A stretch of 64,000 bases of DNA, taken from contig NZ_CANMFF010000004.1 of assembly GCF_947497005.1 (NCBI RefSeq), positions 124,001 through 188,000 of the forward strand, given 5' to 3'. This stretch comes from an uncultured Ruegeria sp. GTDB taxonomy: Bacteria; Pseudomonadota; Alphaproteobacteria; Rhodobacterales; Rhodobacteraceae. The position numbers were made by a program, and so were the translations under genes. Positions 8,923-17,189 of the stretch are shown piece by piece. Within the stretch, counting starts at the first letter, position 1; each line of letters begins with the position of its first letter. The notes below the pieces were generated by a model. It was not told where the DNA came from. It did not search any database and saw only the letters and a list, made by a program, of their open reading frames with translations.

Positions 8923-9384
8923 AATGGCGGCGATTCAGAATAGTTCCACGTCTGACTTGGCGCGATGTTTGAAGTGCTGGGTCGAGAGCGCACCAATAGC
9001 GCAGAGCAACCGAAGGTTCTGACAGTCTATCTTGTCTCGGTTGCGGGCTCTTTTGTGTTTTGGTGGCAGTGGGATTGAGCTCAAATTTTGGTTTTGGGAA
9101 AAAGAACGGATCGGCTCCGCACCCAAAAAGACCAACCCACAAACTGCGTGTCGAAACCGCCGAGCCGTCGCACTTGCAGTGAATGTCTGGAAAGCGGGCT
9201 GCGACCGCAGCAATAAGAGGACGAGGCTAACAGCAGCTAAGAGTCGTCCCTGCTGTGGCGGGGCGACCTGCTTAGCTAACATGCTGCGACCGAACTAACG
9301 TAACAACATTATCGCCTCAACACCGGGGCACCTGACGTCGGCTCTGAGTCCAAACTAACCGTTTTCTTACCTTCACCCAAGTTC
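8923..9384. other. Gene-free stretch after the MocDE-like unit
   Basis: No convincing gene lies here. Both strands contain open frames of up to about 115 codons, but they lack ribosome sites, have odd amino acid composition and resemble no family I know. The base composition is more even than in the flanking operons. Because an IS6 remnant and two broken genes follow, this is probably debris left by insertions. Confidence 0.5.
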
Positions 9385-9783
9385 TTGGTCTGCACAAGAA
9401 AGGCCGACGCGGTAGTTCTCCAATATGTTGACGAACACGTGACGTCCCTTAGAAAACTCACCGGTTACATGCTTTCACGTAAAGGGAGAGTGTACGTCAC
9501 TGCCGTGCCGTTGGAACAAGTGTCACCCGTTGAATTCACTATGGCGATACGACTACCCCACGTCAGACCACCTTCATCGCTGGACAATAAAACACCCGCA
9601 GAAGCGCGTCGAGCGTTTGAGCAATTTGTGGGCTCCGTGCACAACGCGCTTGCCCAAAAAGAAACCGAGGACTCTGAAATCCAGACCCGCAAACTCCCGT
9701 TAAGAAGGAGGGAGCCTCGGGGGGCAGGTAATTGGCTGAAGTGCAATCGCCCGCCAGCTCACCGAGAGGGTGTTGTCACGTAA
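9385..9783 (+). CDS. Questionable hypothetical ORF, possibly a remnant
   Basis: An open frame of 132 codons beginning with TTG and with no clear ribosome site. The middle part (EARRAFEQFVGSVHNALAQK) has the look of a helical protein segment; the C-terminal quarter is basic and irregular. It lies just upstream of an IS6-family remnant in a region full of damaged genes, so it may be the tail of a disrupted gene or no gene at all. No function is suggested. Confidence 0.2.
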   Translation: MVCTRKADAVVLQYVDEHVTSLRKLTGYMLSRKGRVYVTAVPLEQVSPVEFTMAIRLPHVRPPSSLDNKTPAEARRAFEQFVGSVHNALAQKETEDSEIQTRKLPLRRREPRGAGNWLKCNRPPAHREGVVT

Positions 9784-9821
9784 ACCCCAGATCGGTTGTT
9801 CGCGTCTGGATTTGTGCATAG

Positions 9822-10108
9822 GTGACGTCGATGAATTCATCGTCTATCAGCTACAAGCGTCACCGAGTTCCTCCTCAGACCATTGCTCACTCGGTTTGGC
9901 TGTATGTCCGATTCAAATTGAGCTTTCGCGAAGTTGAAGAGATGCTGCTTGCGCGCGGGATTGACGTCTCTTACGAGATTATCCGGCGTTGGGTGATCAA
10001 GTTCGGACCGGCGATCACTTGAAACTTGCGGCAGAGACAGGGCAGCCCAAACGACGTCTGGCACATCGATGAGGTTGTCGTGAGAATCTCAGGTCCCAAG
10101 TATTGGCT
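9822..10108 (+). pseudogene. IS6-family transposase remnant, truncated and with an in-frame stop
   Basis: The first 66 codons encode the N-terminal part of an IS6/IS26-type DDE transposase (SISYKRHRVPPQTIAHSVWL, then FREVEEMLLARGIDVSYEII). A TGA at 10020-10022 interrupts the frame, but the same frame continues with the first catalytic region ([14 protein letters not shown]) and KYWLW before homology ends near base 10108. An intact enzyme would have roughly 230 residues. The remaining two thirds and any right-hand terminal repeat are missing. The broken end abuts an adenylate kinase fragment on the other strand. Confidence 0.85.
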
Positions 10109-10350
10109 TTGGCCATTCGTTCGCGAAGAATAGCAATGACGATATCATCACTCACCAGTCCGCCCTCTGCCATGACTTCCTCGGCGGCTTTGCCTGCCTC
10201 GGTACCCGCTGCGATTGAGGCGCGCAGCAAGTCACCTGTCGAAAGCTGAACCAGCCCGAATTCCTGCTCCAGTATCCGAGCCTGGGTTCCCTTTCCTGCA
10301 CCCGGCGGGCCAAGCACGATCAATACGATAGGAGCGTTTGAGACAGTCAC
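10105..10350 (-). pseudogene. adk: Adenylate kinase gene fragment, 3' part lost at the IS6 remnant
   Basis: Only the N-terminal ~82 residues of an adenylate kinase are present. They include the P-loop [10 protein letters not shown] near residue 12 and the AMP-binding segment [19 protein letters not shown] good ribosome site (AAAGGA) precedes the GTG start at 10350. After [10 protein letters not shown] the adenylate kinase sequence stops and the frame runs into the reverse complement of the transposase, ending at 10015. The LID and C-terminal core are missing, so no active enzyme is expected. A full-length adk must exist elsewhere; this was probably an accessory copy grouped with the adjacent universal stress gene. 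Confidence 0.85.
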
Positions 10351-10468
10351 ATCTATTCCTTTCTGGAGCACACAAGACCGAATGGTATCGAATCCGGTTT
10401 CCCGCGACAGCACCTTCGGAGGCGTGTCGTTCCGTTTGCCTAAGTGTCAGTGATGTTGCTATTCAGCG

Positions 10469-10875
10469 TTACCTGATGACGTGTACGGCGCAGTGTGCAT
10501 GCCTTACAACGCGTGCCGCGGTTGACCCGAGAAGATAGTCCTGCAGGCCGGGTTGGTGACTTGCGATTACGATACAGTCGATTTTTTGCGTGTCAGCGTA
10601 GTCGAGGATACCGCGACCGGCATGGCCTTCGACAATCTCGATGCTTGCGTTGTCGAGGTTGTTCAGCAGCGGCGACAGCTTTTCGGTGACTGCGGTTTTG
10701 GCGTGTTCCTGATGGACTTCGGGCAGCAGGTCACTGGTGTATTGAGGCAGGTGTTCGACCACATGCAGGAGGGTGATTTTTCCGCTTGTCTGGTTGAGTG
10801 CCCGGGCGACCTCTATGGCACTGGTGGCGTCACGGTCGGCATCGAAGGAGATCGGGACAAGGGTGTTTTGTACAT
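10469..10875 (-). pseudogene. Universal stress protein UspA family gene with a one-base frameshift
   Basis: The protein beginning at ATG 10875 should read MYKN-LVPISFDADRD, followed by the full UspA fold ending GSTAARVVRHAHCAVHVIR with the C-terminal ATP-binding glycine/serine motif. In this sequence the run of A after the Tyr codon is one base short (positions 10866-10869 on the plus strand), so translation from the ATG leaves frame at codon four and stops after about 20 codons. From there on the correct frame is fully open to 10469. GGAG stands nine bases before the ATG. It is a recent loss or a sequencing error in a homopolymer; the downstream part shows no further damage. Confidence 0.8.
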
Positions 10876-10890
10876 AACTTCAATCTCCGG

Positions 10891-10944
10891 AAGAAAGAAA
10901 AATCAACGGCCTGAAACCGCGGTGGGCGCGCCTTCAGGCCGTTG
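10891..10944 (-). terminator. Rho-independent terminator of matB
   Basis: Perfect 12-bp inverted repeat CAACGGCCTGAA (10904-10915) and TTCAGGCCGTTG (10933-10944) with a 17-base loop. Read on the minus strand, the stem is followed by ATTTTTCTTTC, a U-rich tail. It sits 50 bases after the matB stop and just before the uspA start, so it ends the matB transcript and insulates uspA. Confidence 0.85.
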
Positions 10945-10996
10945 AAGGAAAACCCGCGGGTCGAGGAACCAATCCGCAGGTTTGGGGAATGCTATT

Positions 10997-12511
10997 TCAC
11001 GCGGCCACGAACATGTCCTTGTATTGGTCACGCAAAATGTTCTTTTGAACCTTGCCCATCGTGTTGCGGGGCAATTCGTCTAACAGGATCAGCTTACGCG
11101 GATGCTTGAACCGGGCTAGGCTGCCGCGCACGGCTTCCATCATCGCATCGAGGTCAGGCGATTGCCCCTGTTCGGCGATGATCACGCCCAGCACAGTTTC
11201 CCCAAAATCGGGATGAGGCACGCCAATGACAGCGCTTTCGGCCACACCGGGCTGATCGTCCAGAACCAGCTCAATCTCTTTGGGATAGATGTTGTAACCG
11301 CCCGAGATGATCAGATCTTTGTTGCGGCCAACGATATGGACATAGCCATCCTCGTCGATGCGGCCCAGATCACCGGTGATGAAAAAGCCGTTTTCGCGCA
11401 GTTCGGCGGCAGTTTTCTCGGGCATCTGCCAATAGCCTTTGAAGACGTTGGGTCCGCGCACCTCGATCTCGCCAATCTCGCCCTGGGGTAGAGCATTACC
11501 GTCGGAATCGCAGATATTCAGCTCAACCCCCGGCAGTGGGAACCCGACCGTTCCGGCACGCCGGTCCCCCTCGTAAGGGTTCGAGGTGTTCATGTTGGTC
11601 TCGGTCATGCCATAACGTTCGAGAATTCGGTGGCCGGTGCGCTCTTCAAACCGCACGTGGGTTTCCGCCAACAGTGGCGCCGAACCCGAGACGAACAGGC
11701 GCATATCTGCGGCAAGTTCCTTGGTGAACCGCTCATCATCCAGCAGCCGGGTATAGAAGGTCGGCACACCCATCATTGTGGTAGCGTTCGGCATCCGGTT
11801 GACGATCTCGTCGACATCGAATTTAGGCATGAAAATAATGCTGCTGCCCGCCACCAAAGTGACATTGGTAGCCACAAATAGTCCGTGAGTGTGAAAGATC
11901 GGCAGTGCGTGCAGCAGCACGTCGTCGGATGAAAAGCACCATTCCTTGACCAGCGCTTGCGCATTCGACAACAGGTTGTTCTGGGTCAGCATCGCGCCTT
12001 TGGAGCGGCCCGTGGTGCCCGATGTGTACAAAAACGCTGCCAGATCGTCACCATCGCGATCAACGGTGTCATAGTTTGCCGGCATCGTTGCGGCCTGATC
12101 CATCAGGCTGCCGCTGCCATCGGCATTCAGTGTTTCCACTTTAGCACCTAATTGCGCGCCGACCGGGGCCAGTTTTTCTTCGCTCCTGCTGTCGCAGACA
12201 ATCAGAGATGCGCCGCTGTTTTCGATGAAATAAGTCAGCTCGTCCACAGTATAGGCCGTGTTGAGCGGCAGAAACACAAGGCCCGCCTGAGCGCAAGCTG
12301 CATAAAGCGCCAGCGCTTCGGGTGATTTCTCAATCTGGGCCGCAACGCGGTCGCCGGGTTTCAGGCCTAGCTGAGTAGCGACATGGGAGATTTGGGCCGT
12401 AGTGCTCAGGAAGTCCTGATGGGTGATGATTTTTCCATCGAGCAGGTGCAAAAAAGGTGTGTTTTTACCGGCATGTGCGCCGAACAAGCCGTCATAGAGA
12501 GGGTTAGCCAT
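10997..12511 (-). CDS. matB: Malonyl-CoA synthetase
   Basis: Adenylate-forming enzyme that activates malonate to malonyl-CoA with ATP, 504 residues. AMP-binding motif YTSGTTGRSKGAML is near residue 160, the MatB-typical LPIFHTHGLFVATNVTL near residue 200, ERYGMTETNMNTSNPY near residue 300, and the C-terminal lysine region GKVQKNILR near residue 490. The start (MANPLYDGLFG) overlaps the last codons of an upstream frame, the usual matB arrangement after another mat gene. That upstream gene has been cut by the IS3 element, so matB may now depend on a promoter within or near the IS. A strong terminator follows. Confidence 0.93.
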   Translation of the reverse strand: MANPLYDGLFGAHAGKNTPFLHLLDGKIITHQDFLSTTAQISHVATQLGLKPGDRVAAQIEKSPEALALYAACAQAGLVFLPLNTAYTVDELTYFIENSGASLIVCDSRSEEKLAPVGAQLGAKVETLNADGSGSLMDQAATMPANYDTVDRDGDDLAAFLYTSGTTGRSKGAMLTQNNLLSNAQALVKEWCFSSDDVLLHALPIFHTHGLFVATNVTLVAGSSIIFMPKFDVDEIVNRMPNATTMMGVPTFYTRLLDDERFTKELAADMRLFVSGSAPLLAETHVRFEERTGHRILERYGMTETNMNTSNPYEGDRRAGTVGFPLPGVELNICDSDGNALPQGEIGEIEVRGPNVFKGYWQMPEKTAAELRENGFFITGDLGRIDEDGYVHIVGRNKDLIISGGYNIYPKEIELVLDDQPGVAESAVIGVPHPDFGETVLGVIIAEQGQSPDLDAMMEAVRGSLARFKHPRKLILLDELPRNTMGKVQKNILRDQYKDMFVAA

Positions 12512-12635
12512 GAGGTTTACCTTTCTTGTGTCGTTTAAGAGATGCAGTTGCCGCAAGCGCCTTCGCCTCTGGAAAGGAGATCACCTCGCGCGTTGTGGCA
12601 AACTGCTCGTGGTTGTGGCCGTGAGCAGCCTCATC
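12504..12635 (-). pseudogene. 3' remnant of the gene upstream of matB, cut by the IS3 element
   Basis: About 43 codons of open frame ending in TAA at 12504-12506, overlapping the matB start by eight bases. The sequence (REVISFPEAKALAATASLKR, then HKKGKPHG) looks like a real C-terminus and has a translational-coupling overlap with matB. At its 5' side the frame meets the terminal repeat of the IS3 element at 12636. By gene order in known mat operons it could be the malonyl-CoA decarboxylase gene, but the remnant is too short for me to identify. No matching 5' part is visible on the other side of the IS. Confidence 0.5.
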
Positions 12636-12655
12636 TGACTGGTCCGATTTGATTG

Positions 12656-13471
12656 TTAGTGCATGATTGGCCTCAGTTCCATCGGGATGATGGTTTCTGG
12701 CGCTGGTGGGCGATAGCCCAATGCACTGTATGGTCTCTTCGTATTGTAGTGTTTTCTCCATTCTTCGATCAGGATCTGGGCTTCAAGCAGGGTATAGAAA
12801 ATCTCCCCATTGAGGAGTTCGTCCCGGAAACGGCCATTGAAGCTTTCACAGTATCCGTTTTCCCACGGCGATCCCGGTTCGATGTAGGCTGTTTGAGAGC
12901 CTACAGCTGCGATCCAATCCCGAACCGCTTGTGCAACAAACTCGGGACCATTGTCGGAACGTATGAAGGCGGGAGGACCACGCAGGATGAACAGATCCGT
13001 TAGAACATCGATCACATCCGTCGAGTTAAGCTTGCGCTTCACCTTGATCGCCAGACATTCCCGGCTGTGCTCATCAAGAATGTTCAAGATGCGGAACACC
13101 TTGCCATCATCTGTCCGGCAATGAACGAAGTCGTAGGACCAGACATGGTTTCGATACTCAGGCCGCAGCCGGATGCATGATCCGTCATTCAGCCAGAGCC
13201 GCCCCTTCTTCGGTTGTTTCATCGGCACTTTCAGCCCCTCTCTCCGCCATAGTCGTTCGACACGGCCATCGCTGACCGACCAACCCGCCTCTCTGAGCAA
13301 GGTCGCAATCCGACGATAGCCGTATCGACCATACTGCCTGGCCAATTCGATCATGTCGGCAACCAACCGGTCCTCATCGACACGGCCTCTCGGGATGTGC
13401 CTCTGTGTGGAACGATGTTGTCCCAGCACGCGACAGGCCCTGCGCTCAGACACTTTGAACTGGCGCCGCAC
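12656..13471 (-). CDS. IS3-family transposase OrfB (integrase core)
   Basis: Catalytic part of the IS3-type transposase, 271 residues. A helix-turn-helix_21-like N-terminus (YGRYGYRRIATLLREAGWSV near residue 47) is followed by an rve integrase core with the acidic triad in intact context: SYDFVHCRTDDG, IRSDNGPEFVAQ and WENGYCESFNGRFRDE. The reading frame is undamaged. In IS3 elements the active protein is an OrfAB fusion made by programmed frameshifting; here orfA is broken, so autonomous transposition is unlikely. Confidence 0.92.
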   Translation of the reverse strand: MRRQFKVSERRACRVLGQHRSTQRHIPRGRVDEDRLVADMIELARQYGRYGYRRIATLLREAGWSVSDGRVERLWRREGLKVPMKQPKKGRLWLNDGSCIRLRPEYRNHVWSYDFVHCRTDDGKVFRILNILDEHSRECLAIKVKRKLNSTDVIDVLTDLFILRGPPAFIRSDNGPEFVAQAVRDWIAAVGSQTAYIEPGSPWENGYCESFNGRFRDELLNGEIFYTLLEAQILIEEWRKHYNTKRPYSALGYRPPAPETIIPMELRPIMH

Positions 13472-13503
13472 ATGTTCGATGCAGGCGCGACGGCGAGCGG
13501 GGC

Positions 13504-13781
13504 TCAGAAGTTTCCCTTTGCGGCCTCCGTCAAGATCAGCTTGTCGAGCGTCAGGTCTGACACAGCTCGTCTCAGCCGATCATTTTCCTTCTGAAGCCGC
13601 TTCAGTTCCTTCAGTTGATCTACACCCGTTCCGCCGTATTGCTTGCGATCGGTAGTAGATCTGTTCAACAACACCAATCTGTCTGATTGCATCCAGCCCG
13701 GGGCATGCCTTGCCCCATCAGCACCTCAACCTGCCGTAACTTAGAGACAATCTCTTCCGGCTTCGGTCGCTTGTTTGCCAT
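13504..13781 (-). pseudogene. IS3-family OrfA, two frameshifts
   Basis: The start codon at 13781 gives a normal OrfA beginning (MANKRPKPEEIVSKLRQVEV, then LMGQGMPR). Near 13697-13704 one extra base shifts the frame out of the expected LDAIRQIGVVEQIYYR, and near 13647-13652 two bases appear to be missing, after which the normal leucine-zipper end KQYGG and DQLKELKRLQKENDRLRRAV follows in a third frame. The reading is therefore split over three frames. The distal part remains recognisable, so the damage is fairly recent. Confidence 0.8.
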
Positions 13782-13823
13782 TCTTGGTCCTCCGTTTCCT
13801 AAACATAGCGGTGGACCAGTTCA

Positions 13824-14110
13824 AATAGGGAGGCTCACAGATCGATTCGTCATAAATCCGATCCACCAGATGCCGGGACTAAACACAGGCTTTGTCGCAA
13901 CTAATGGTAGGTCATCAGTTGAAGCCGGGTTCGCCGAGTTCATTGAAAGTAGCAAATGGAACGCAGACGATGGTCCGCATTCGATTTTTTGAATAGCTAC
14001 GAGTGCTTTAGGGCGAGAATTCCTGTATCTTTGCGATAATTGATCAATGAAGTGTCTGGTGCGTGCAGAACTGGACGCACCGGTGTTATAAAATCTGACG
14101 GGGAAGAGTG
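13824..14110. other. Intergenic region between IS3 and outer-membrane protein gene
   Basis: No gene is supported here. The stretch separates the IS3 end from the outer-membrane protein gene and presumably holds its promoter, although no clear -35/-10 pair stands out. If the gene interrupted upstream of matB once continued across the IS, its 5' part is not recognisable here on either strand. Confidence 0.4.
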
Positions 14111-14911
14111 ATGCGGAATACTGTGAACAAACTATTCTTGGCCGGTGGGCTGGCCTTAGCTTTCGGACAAACTGCAAGTGCTCAATCTTTGGCGAGATCC
14201 GAAGACGACGAAGGCGCTTGGCGACATTCGATCACACCTTATTTGTTCTTGCCGCTCAGCACCACTGGCACATCGACCATTGACGGCAGCAGTGTCGAAT
14301 TGGACCTGAGCCTGAGTGAAGTCCTGGACGTTCTTCAGGGCGCAGCATCCGTTCGTTATGAAGGGTGGAACGGTGATTTCGGGATCATATCCGAGCTCTA
14401 CTACGTAAAACTCGGCGGAGGAGGGGCATTGCCGGTCGGTGGGGCGAGTGCCGATGTCGATGTCCGTCAAACCTTCTTCAATGTCCAGGGTGCCTATCGG
14501 TTTGCCAAGGGTGTTAACGCTTCGGGCCGACGTTACGCCGCAGATGCCGCAATTGGCGTCAAGTGGAACCGGCTCAAGCAGGAAATCAACATCGCTGGTC
14601 CGGGACCTGGCATGACGCTGGGGGGAACGGAAGAGTGGATCGAACCAATGATTGCGCTGCGTTACGTTACTGAAATCAACGACACCTGGAGTTTCGCCTC
14701 CCGCGCTGAGTTGAGCGGCTTTGGCGTGAATGGCGATGACTTGCAATACGTGGTTCTGGCTGGTTTCGATTGGAAAGGTTGGGAAAACACGTCCTTGCGA
14801 TTTGGGTATCAGTTTTACGGAATTGATTATTCAAACGACCGCCCAAGCGGCGAGTTCGCTTATGACATGGATCAGAATGGTATTTATGCGGCCGTCGCGT
14901 TTCATTTCTGA
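14111..14911 (+). CDS. Outer-membrane beta-barrel protein
   Basis: Predicted exported protein of 266 residues. A signal peptide (KLFLAGGLALAFGQTASA, cut before QSLARS) is followed by alternating strands rich in aromatic and glycine residues (DFGIISELYYVKLGGGG, SFASRAELSGFGV, LRFGYQFYGIDY) and a terminal VAFHF, the final phenylalanine recognised by the outer-membrane assembly machinery. Length and pattern suit an eight- to twelve-stranded barrel. The gene stands alone and converges with a GntR gene. No substrate or partner is suggested. ATG 14111 is preferred over the GTG three bases upstream. Confidence 0.8.
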   Translation: MRNTVNKLFLAGGLALAFGQTASAQSLARSEDDEGAWRHSITPYLFLPLSTTGTSTIDGSSVELDLSLSEVLDVLQGAASVRYEGWNGDFGIISELYYVKLGGGGALPVGGASADVDVRQTFFNVQGAYRFAKGVNASGRRYAADAAIGVKWNRLKQEINIAGPGPGMTLGGTEEWIEPMIALRYVTEINDTWSFASRAELSGFGVNGDDLQYVVLAGFDWKGWENTSLRFGYQFYGIDYSNDRPSGEFAYDMDQNGIYAAVAFHF

Positions 14912-14967
14912 ACGGCCTGCGGCCTTGCCGAAACCGTCATTTACAGGTTGTGTATCCTGGCCCTAAG

Positions 14968-15678
14968 TTACATTCGCCCATTGAGAATCTTGGCCAAATC
15001 AGGTTCAACCTTTTGGGTTTGCTCAAGATCCAAACTGTTTTTTACGTGAAGTAGATGGTGTTGGATATTTTCTTCCGCTGACTGCGGATCACCACTGACG
15101 ATTGCTTCAATGATCGACGCGTGCTCATCATCGGGGCAAGAAGAGTCCTTGTTGATTCCGAACAATGCTACGATCAGAGACGACCGGGTCACCAACTCCC
15201 TTACAACGCGAGTGAGCACCGAATTGTTGTGACACTTGGCCAACTCGACATGAAATTCACCTGAAAGCCGGATGATTTCAGTTCGATCGTTCACTGCACG
15301 AGCCGCATCTTCTTCTTTGACATGTGTCCGCAAGGCATGGATTCCTGCTTCACTGATCTCATGTGCCAGTTCGCGCACAATGCCAGTTTCGATCATCAGG
15401 CGGGCTTCAAAAACCTCTTGGGCTTCGTCAGGGCTTGGGCAGGCAATAAAGGCGCCGCGGTTAGAGTGCAGTTCAACAATGCCCTGGCTGCTCAATAACA
15501 ACAAAGCTCGGCGGACGCGCATTCGACCAACGCCAAAAGTCTCGCACAGGGTTTGTTCGCTCAACTTGGTATTGGGCGCCAGCTTCTGTTCCATGACCGC
15601 AGAATAAATTCGGTCGACGATCAATTGCTCATCCGAATCGGATTGGACGGTGTCGAGTTTTTGTCGGGCGTCTGTCAT
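14968..15678 (-). CDS. GntR family regulator, FCD (FadR) subfamily
   Basis: Transcriptional regulator of 236 residues from the chosen ATG at 15678, which has GGAAC close upstream; the frame is open further but the extra N-terminus is unlike the family. The winged-helix domain (ERIYSAV-like start, TLCETFGVGRMRVRRALLLL, then LHSNRGAFIA) occupies residues 20-85, followed by an all-helical FCD ligand domain with the metal-binding histidines in context (SGEFHVELAKCHNNS, QHHLLHVKNS). It is divergent from the Liv-type transporter operon and very probably senses the substrate of that system. Confidence 0.9.
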   Translation of the reverse strand: MTDARQKLDTVQSDSDEQLIVDRIYSAVMEQKLAPNTKLSEQTLCETFGVGRMRVRRALLLLSSQGIVELHSNRGAFIACPSPDEAQEVFEARLMIETGIVRELAHEISEAGIHALRTHVKEEDAARAVNDRTEIIRLSGEFHVELAKCHNNSVLTRVVRELVTRSSLIVALFGINKDSSCPDDEHASIIEAIVSGDPQSAEENIQHHLLHVKNSLDLEQTQKVEPDLAKILNGRM

Positions 15679-15790
15679 CTTGTTCCAATTTGGCTGGAAA
15701 ATACGTCGATCGTACTTAGCCGTACAACTTCTAACTGACAACATATTGGTCTTCTGTTCACAATATCAATAACCACGTCGGCTAAATATG

Positions 15791-15811
15791 TTGACAAAGA
15801 TTGTTAACAAT
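15791..15811 (+). promoter_or_regulatory. Candidate promoter -35 and overlapping GntR operator
   Basis: TTGACA at 15791-15796 is a perfect -35 hexamer facing the transporter operon; a weak -10 (CAGTAT) lies 17 bases further. Between them is a perfect 12-bp palindrome ATTGTTAACAAT at 15800-15811. A symmetric site between the promoter elements is where a GntR/FCD repressor would act. The assignment to the adjacent regulator is inference. Confidence 0.45.
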
Positions 15812-15906
15812 GCAGTATCCAAGGTGCATTCCGGGATTCGACCGGTCGCATTGTTTACTTCGCCAAGCGCCCAGAAGAGGCGCCGAGACCTCATAGGGAG
15901 GAAAGA

Positions 15907-17094
15907 ATGAAACGTAGAAACCTGATGAAATCCTCAGTCGCTTTAGCCATGGCCGCATCCGTCTTTGGATCCGTGGTATGGGCTGAAAATCCAGTGCTGA
16001 AGGTCGGCTTTGTAGGTGTCACTTCGGGTCCGGCTGCGGCTTGGGGCATCTCTAACCAACGATCAATGGAGGCCCGCGCAGCTTGGATAAATGAAGCAGG
16101 GGGATACAAGATAGGTGACACGACCTATGATATTGAAATTGTGTCATTCGACGACCAGAAAGATCCCAAGCGCGCAATTGCTGGCATGGAAAAGATGGCC
16201 CAGGAAGGAATACACTACGTTGTTGGGCCCAACGTTGACGACGGTGCTGCAGCGGTTCGTCCTGTCGCCGAAGCACAGGGGATCATGTACTTTCCCTATG
16301 CGTTCCCAAAAGAGCTATATTCCGCTCCGGCGTCCAATGCCGTTCTGGGCATGGTCGCAAATTATCAGTCCGGTCCTGCGATCTATAAATACCTGAAAGA
16401 CGAAAAGGGCGTGAAATCTGTTGCCTTTGTTGCTGCGAACGAATCCGATCCGCTGAGCCAGCGGGATGGCGGCGTCGAAGCAGCCAAGGCACTGGGACTT
16501 GAAGTTGTTTCCGACAACGTCACATATCAGGTGGACACAACAGATTTTACTCCTGTTCTGACGCCTGTCATGCGCACGCAGCCTGATCTGCTGGTTTTGT
16601 CGGGTGTGTCCCCGGCCAATGCACCTCAGTTGATCCGGTCAGCGCGTGAGCTTGGCTTCCAGGGCATTATCTCAACCGAAACCGCACAGGATGCGACAGT
16701 TCTGCGGGAAGGGGCAGGGGACCTGGCCAATGGCTTCATTTCTGTTGGTGGTGCTTCTACGCCCGAGATTGCATCGGATGACATGAAGGAATTCGTCACG
16801 CGCTATACTGACATGTTCGGTGAATACAACGACGAGTCGAACACCAAAGTCTATGCGCTTGAATACATTCTGGCGACTCTTAACGCCAATCCGGCAGGTA
16901 TCGACGATGTGAAGGCCTTCCAGACAACAATGGATACGTTTGAAGCGCCGAACCCATTCATGAAGGGTGATGCAGTAATGCGGTATGTCGGTACGACATC
17001 GTTCGGGCAAAAGCGTCAGATCGCTGTACCGCTGGTGGTGAACGTCTATCAGGACGGGGCGTTTGAAACGCTCTTTGTCGCTGAAGTCGACTGA
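15907..17094 (+). CDS. Branched-chain amino acid/amide-type ABC transporter substrate-binding protein
   Basis: Periplasmic binding protein of 395 residues with a signal peptide (SSVALAMAASVFGSVVWA then ENPVLKVG). The Peripla_BP_6 pattern is clear: KVGFVGVTSGPAAAWGISNQ near residue 32, a region for extracting the first lobe (MAQEGIHYVVGPNVDDGAAA), and C-terminal DAVMRYVGTTSFGQKRQIAVP. GGGAGG precedes the start. It heads the operon for permeases, ATPases and a racemase-like enzyme. Proteins of this group bind amino acids, amides, urea or aromatic acids; the ligand cannot be fixed here, but the downstream racemase suggests an amino acid or hydantoin-like compound. Confidence 0.92.
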   Translation: MKRRNLMKSSVALAMAASVFGSVVWAENPVLKVGFVGVTSGPAAAWGISNQRSMEARAAWINEAGGYKIGDTTYDIEIVSFDDQKDPKRAIAGMEKMAQEGIHYVVGPNVDDGAAAVRPVAEAQGIMYFPYAFPKELYSAPASNAVLGMVANYQSGPAIYKYLKDEKGVKSVAFVAANESDPLSQRDGGVEAAKALGLEVVSDNVTYQVDTTDFTPVLTPVMRTQPDLLVLSGVSPANAPQLIRSARELGFQGIISTETAQDATVLREGAGDLANGFISVGGASTPEIASDDMKEFVTRYTDMFGEYNDESNTKVYALEYILATLNANPAGIDDVKAFQTTMDTFEAPNPFMKGDAVMRYVGTTSFGQKRQIAVPLVVNVYQDGAFETLFVAEVD

Positions 17095-17140
17095 GGGAAA
17101 CCTTTCACTCAAGGTTTGAACCTAACGAGCTATCTACCCT

Positions 17141-17163
17141 CCCGGGCTGATGATCAGCCCGGG
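17141..17163 (+). promoter_or_regulatory. Intercistronic hairpin between binding protein and permease genes
   Basis: Perfect 10-bp stem CCCGGGCTGA / TCAGCCCGGG with a three-base loop and no U-tract. It lies in the 95-base gap after the binding-protein gene. Such hairpins often protect the upstream mRNA and partly reduce read-through, which would favour the binding protein over the membrane subunits. Confidence 0.7.
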
Positions 17164-17189
17164 ATACCCGAACCTTATGCGGGACTCTC

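Larger units (their letters stand above)
12636..13823 (-). mobile_element. IS3-family insertion sequence, about 1.19 kb, transposase broken
   Basis: The element is bounded by imperfect inverted ends: TGACTGGTCC at 12636-12645 and, on the other strand, TGAACTGGTCC at 13823-13813. It contains orfA (broken) and orfB in the usual order. No target duplication is evident: the bases outside the ends are CATC and AATA. The missing duplication and absence of the 5' part of the interrupted gene suggest that a deletion or recombination followed insertion. Confidence 0.8.

Noticed and set aside
12653..13003. Plus-strand open frame opposite the IS3 transposase
   Set aside because: It is the complement of the intact integrase core and has no ribosome site.
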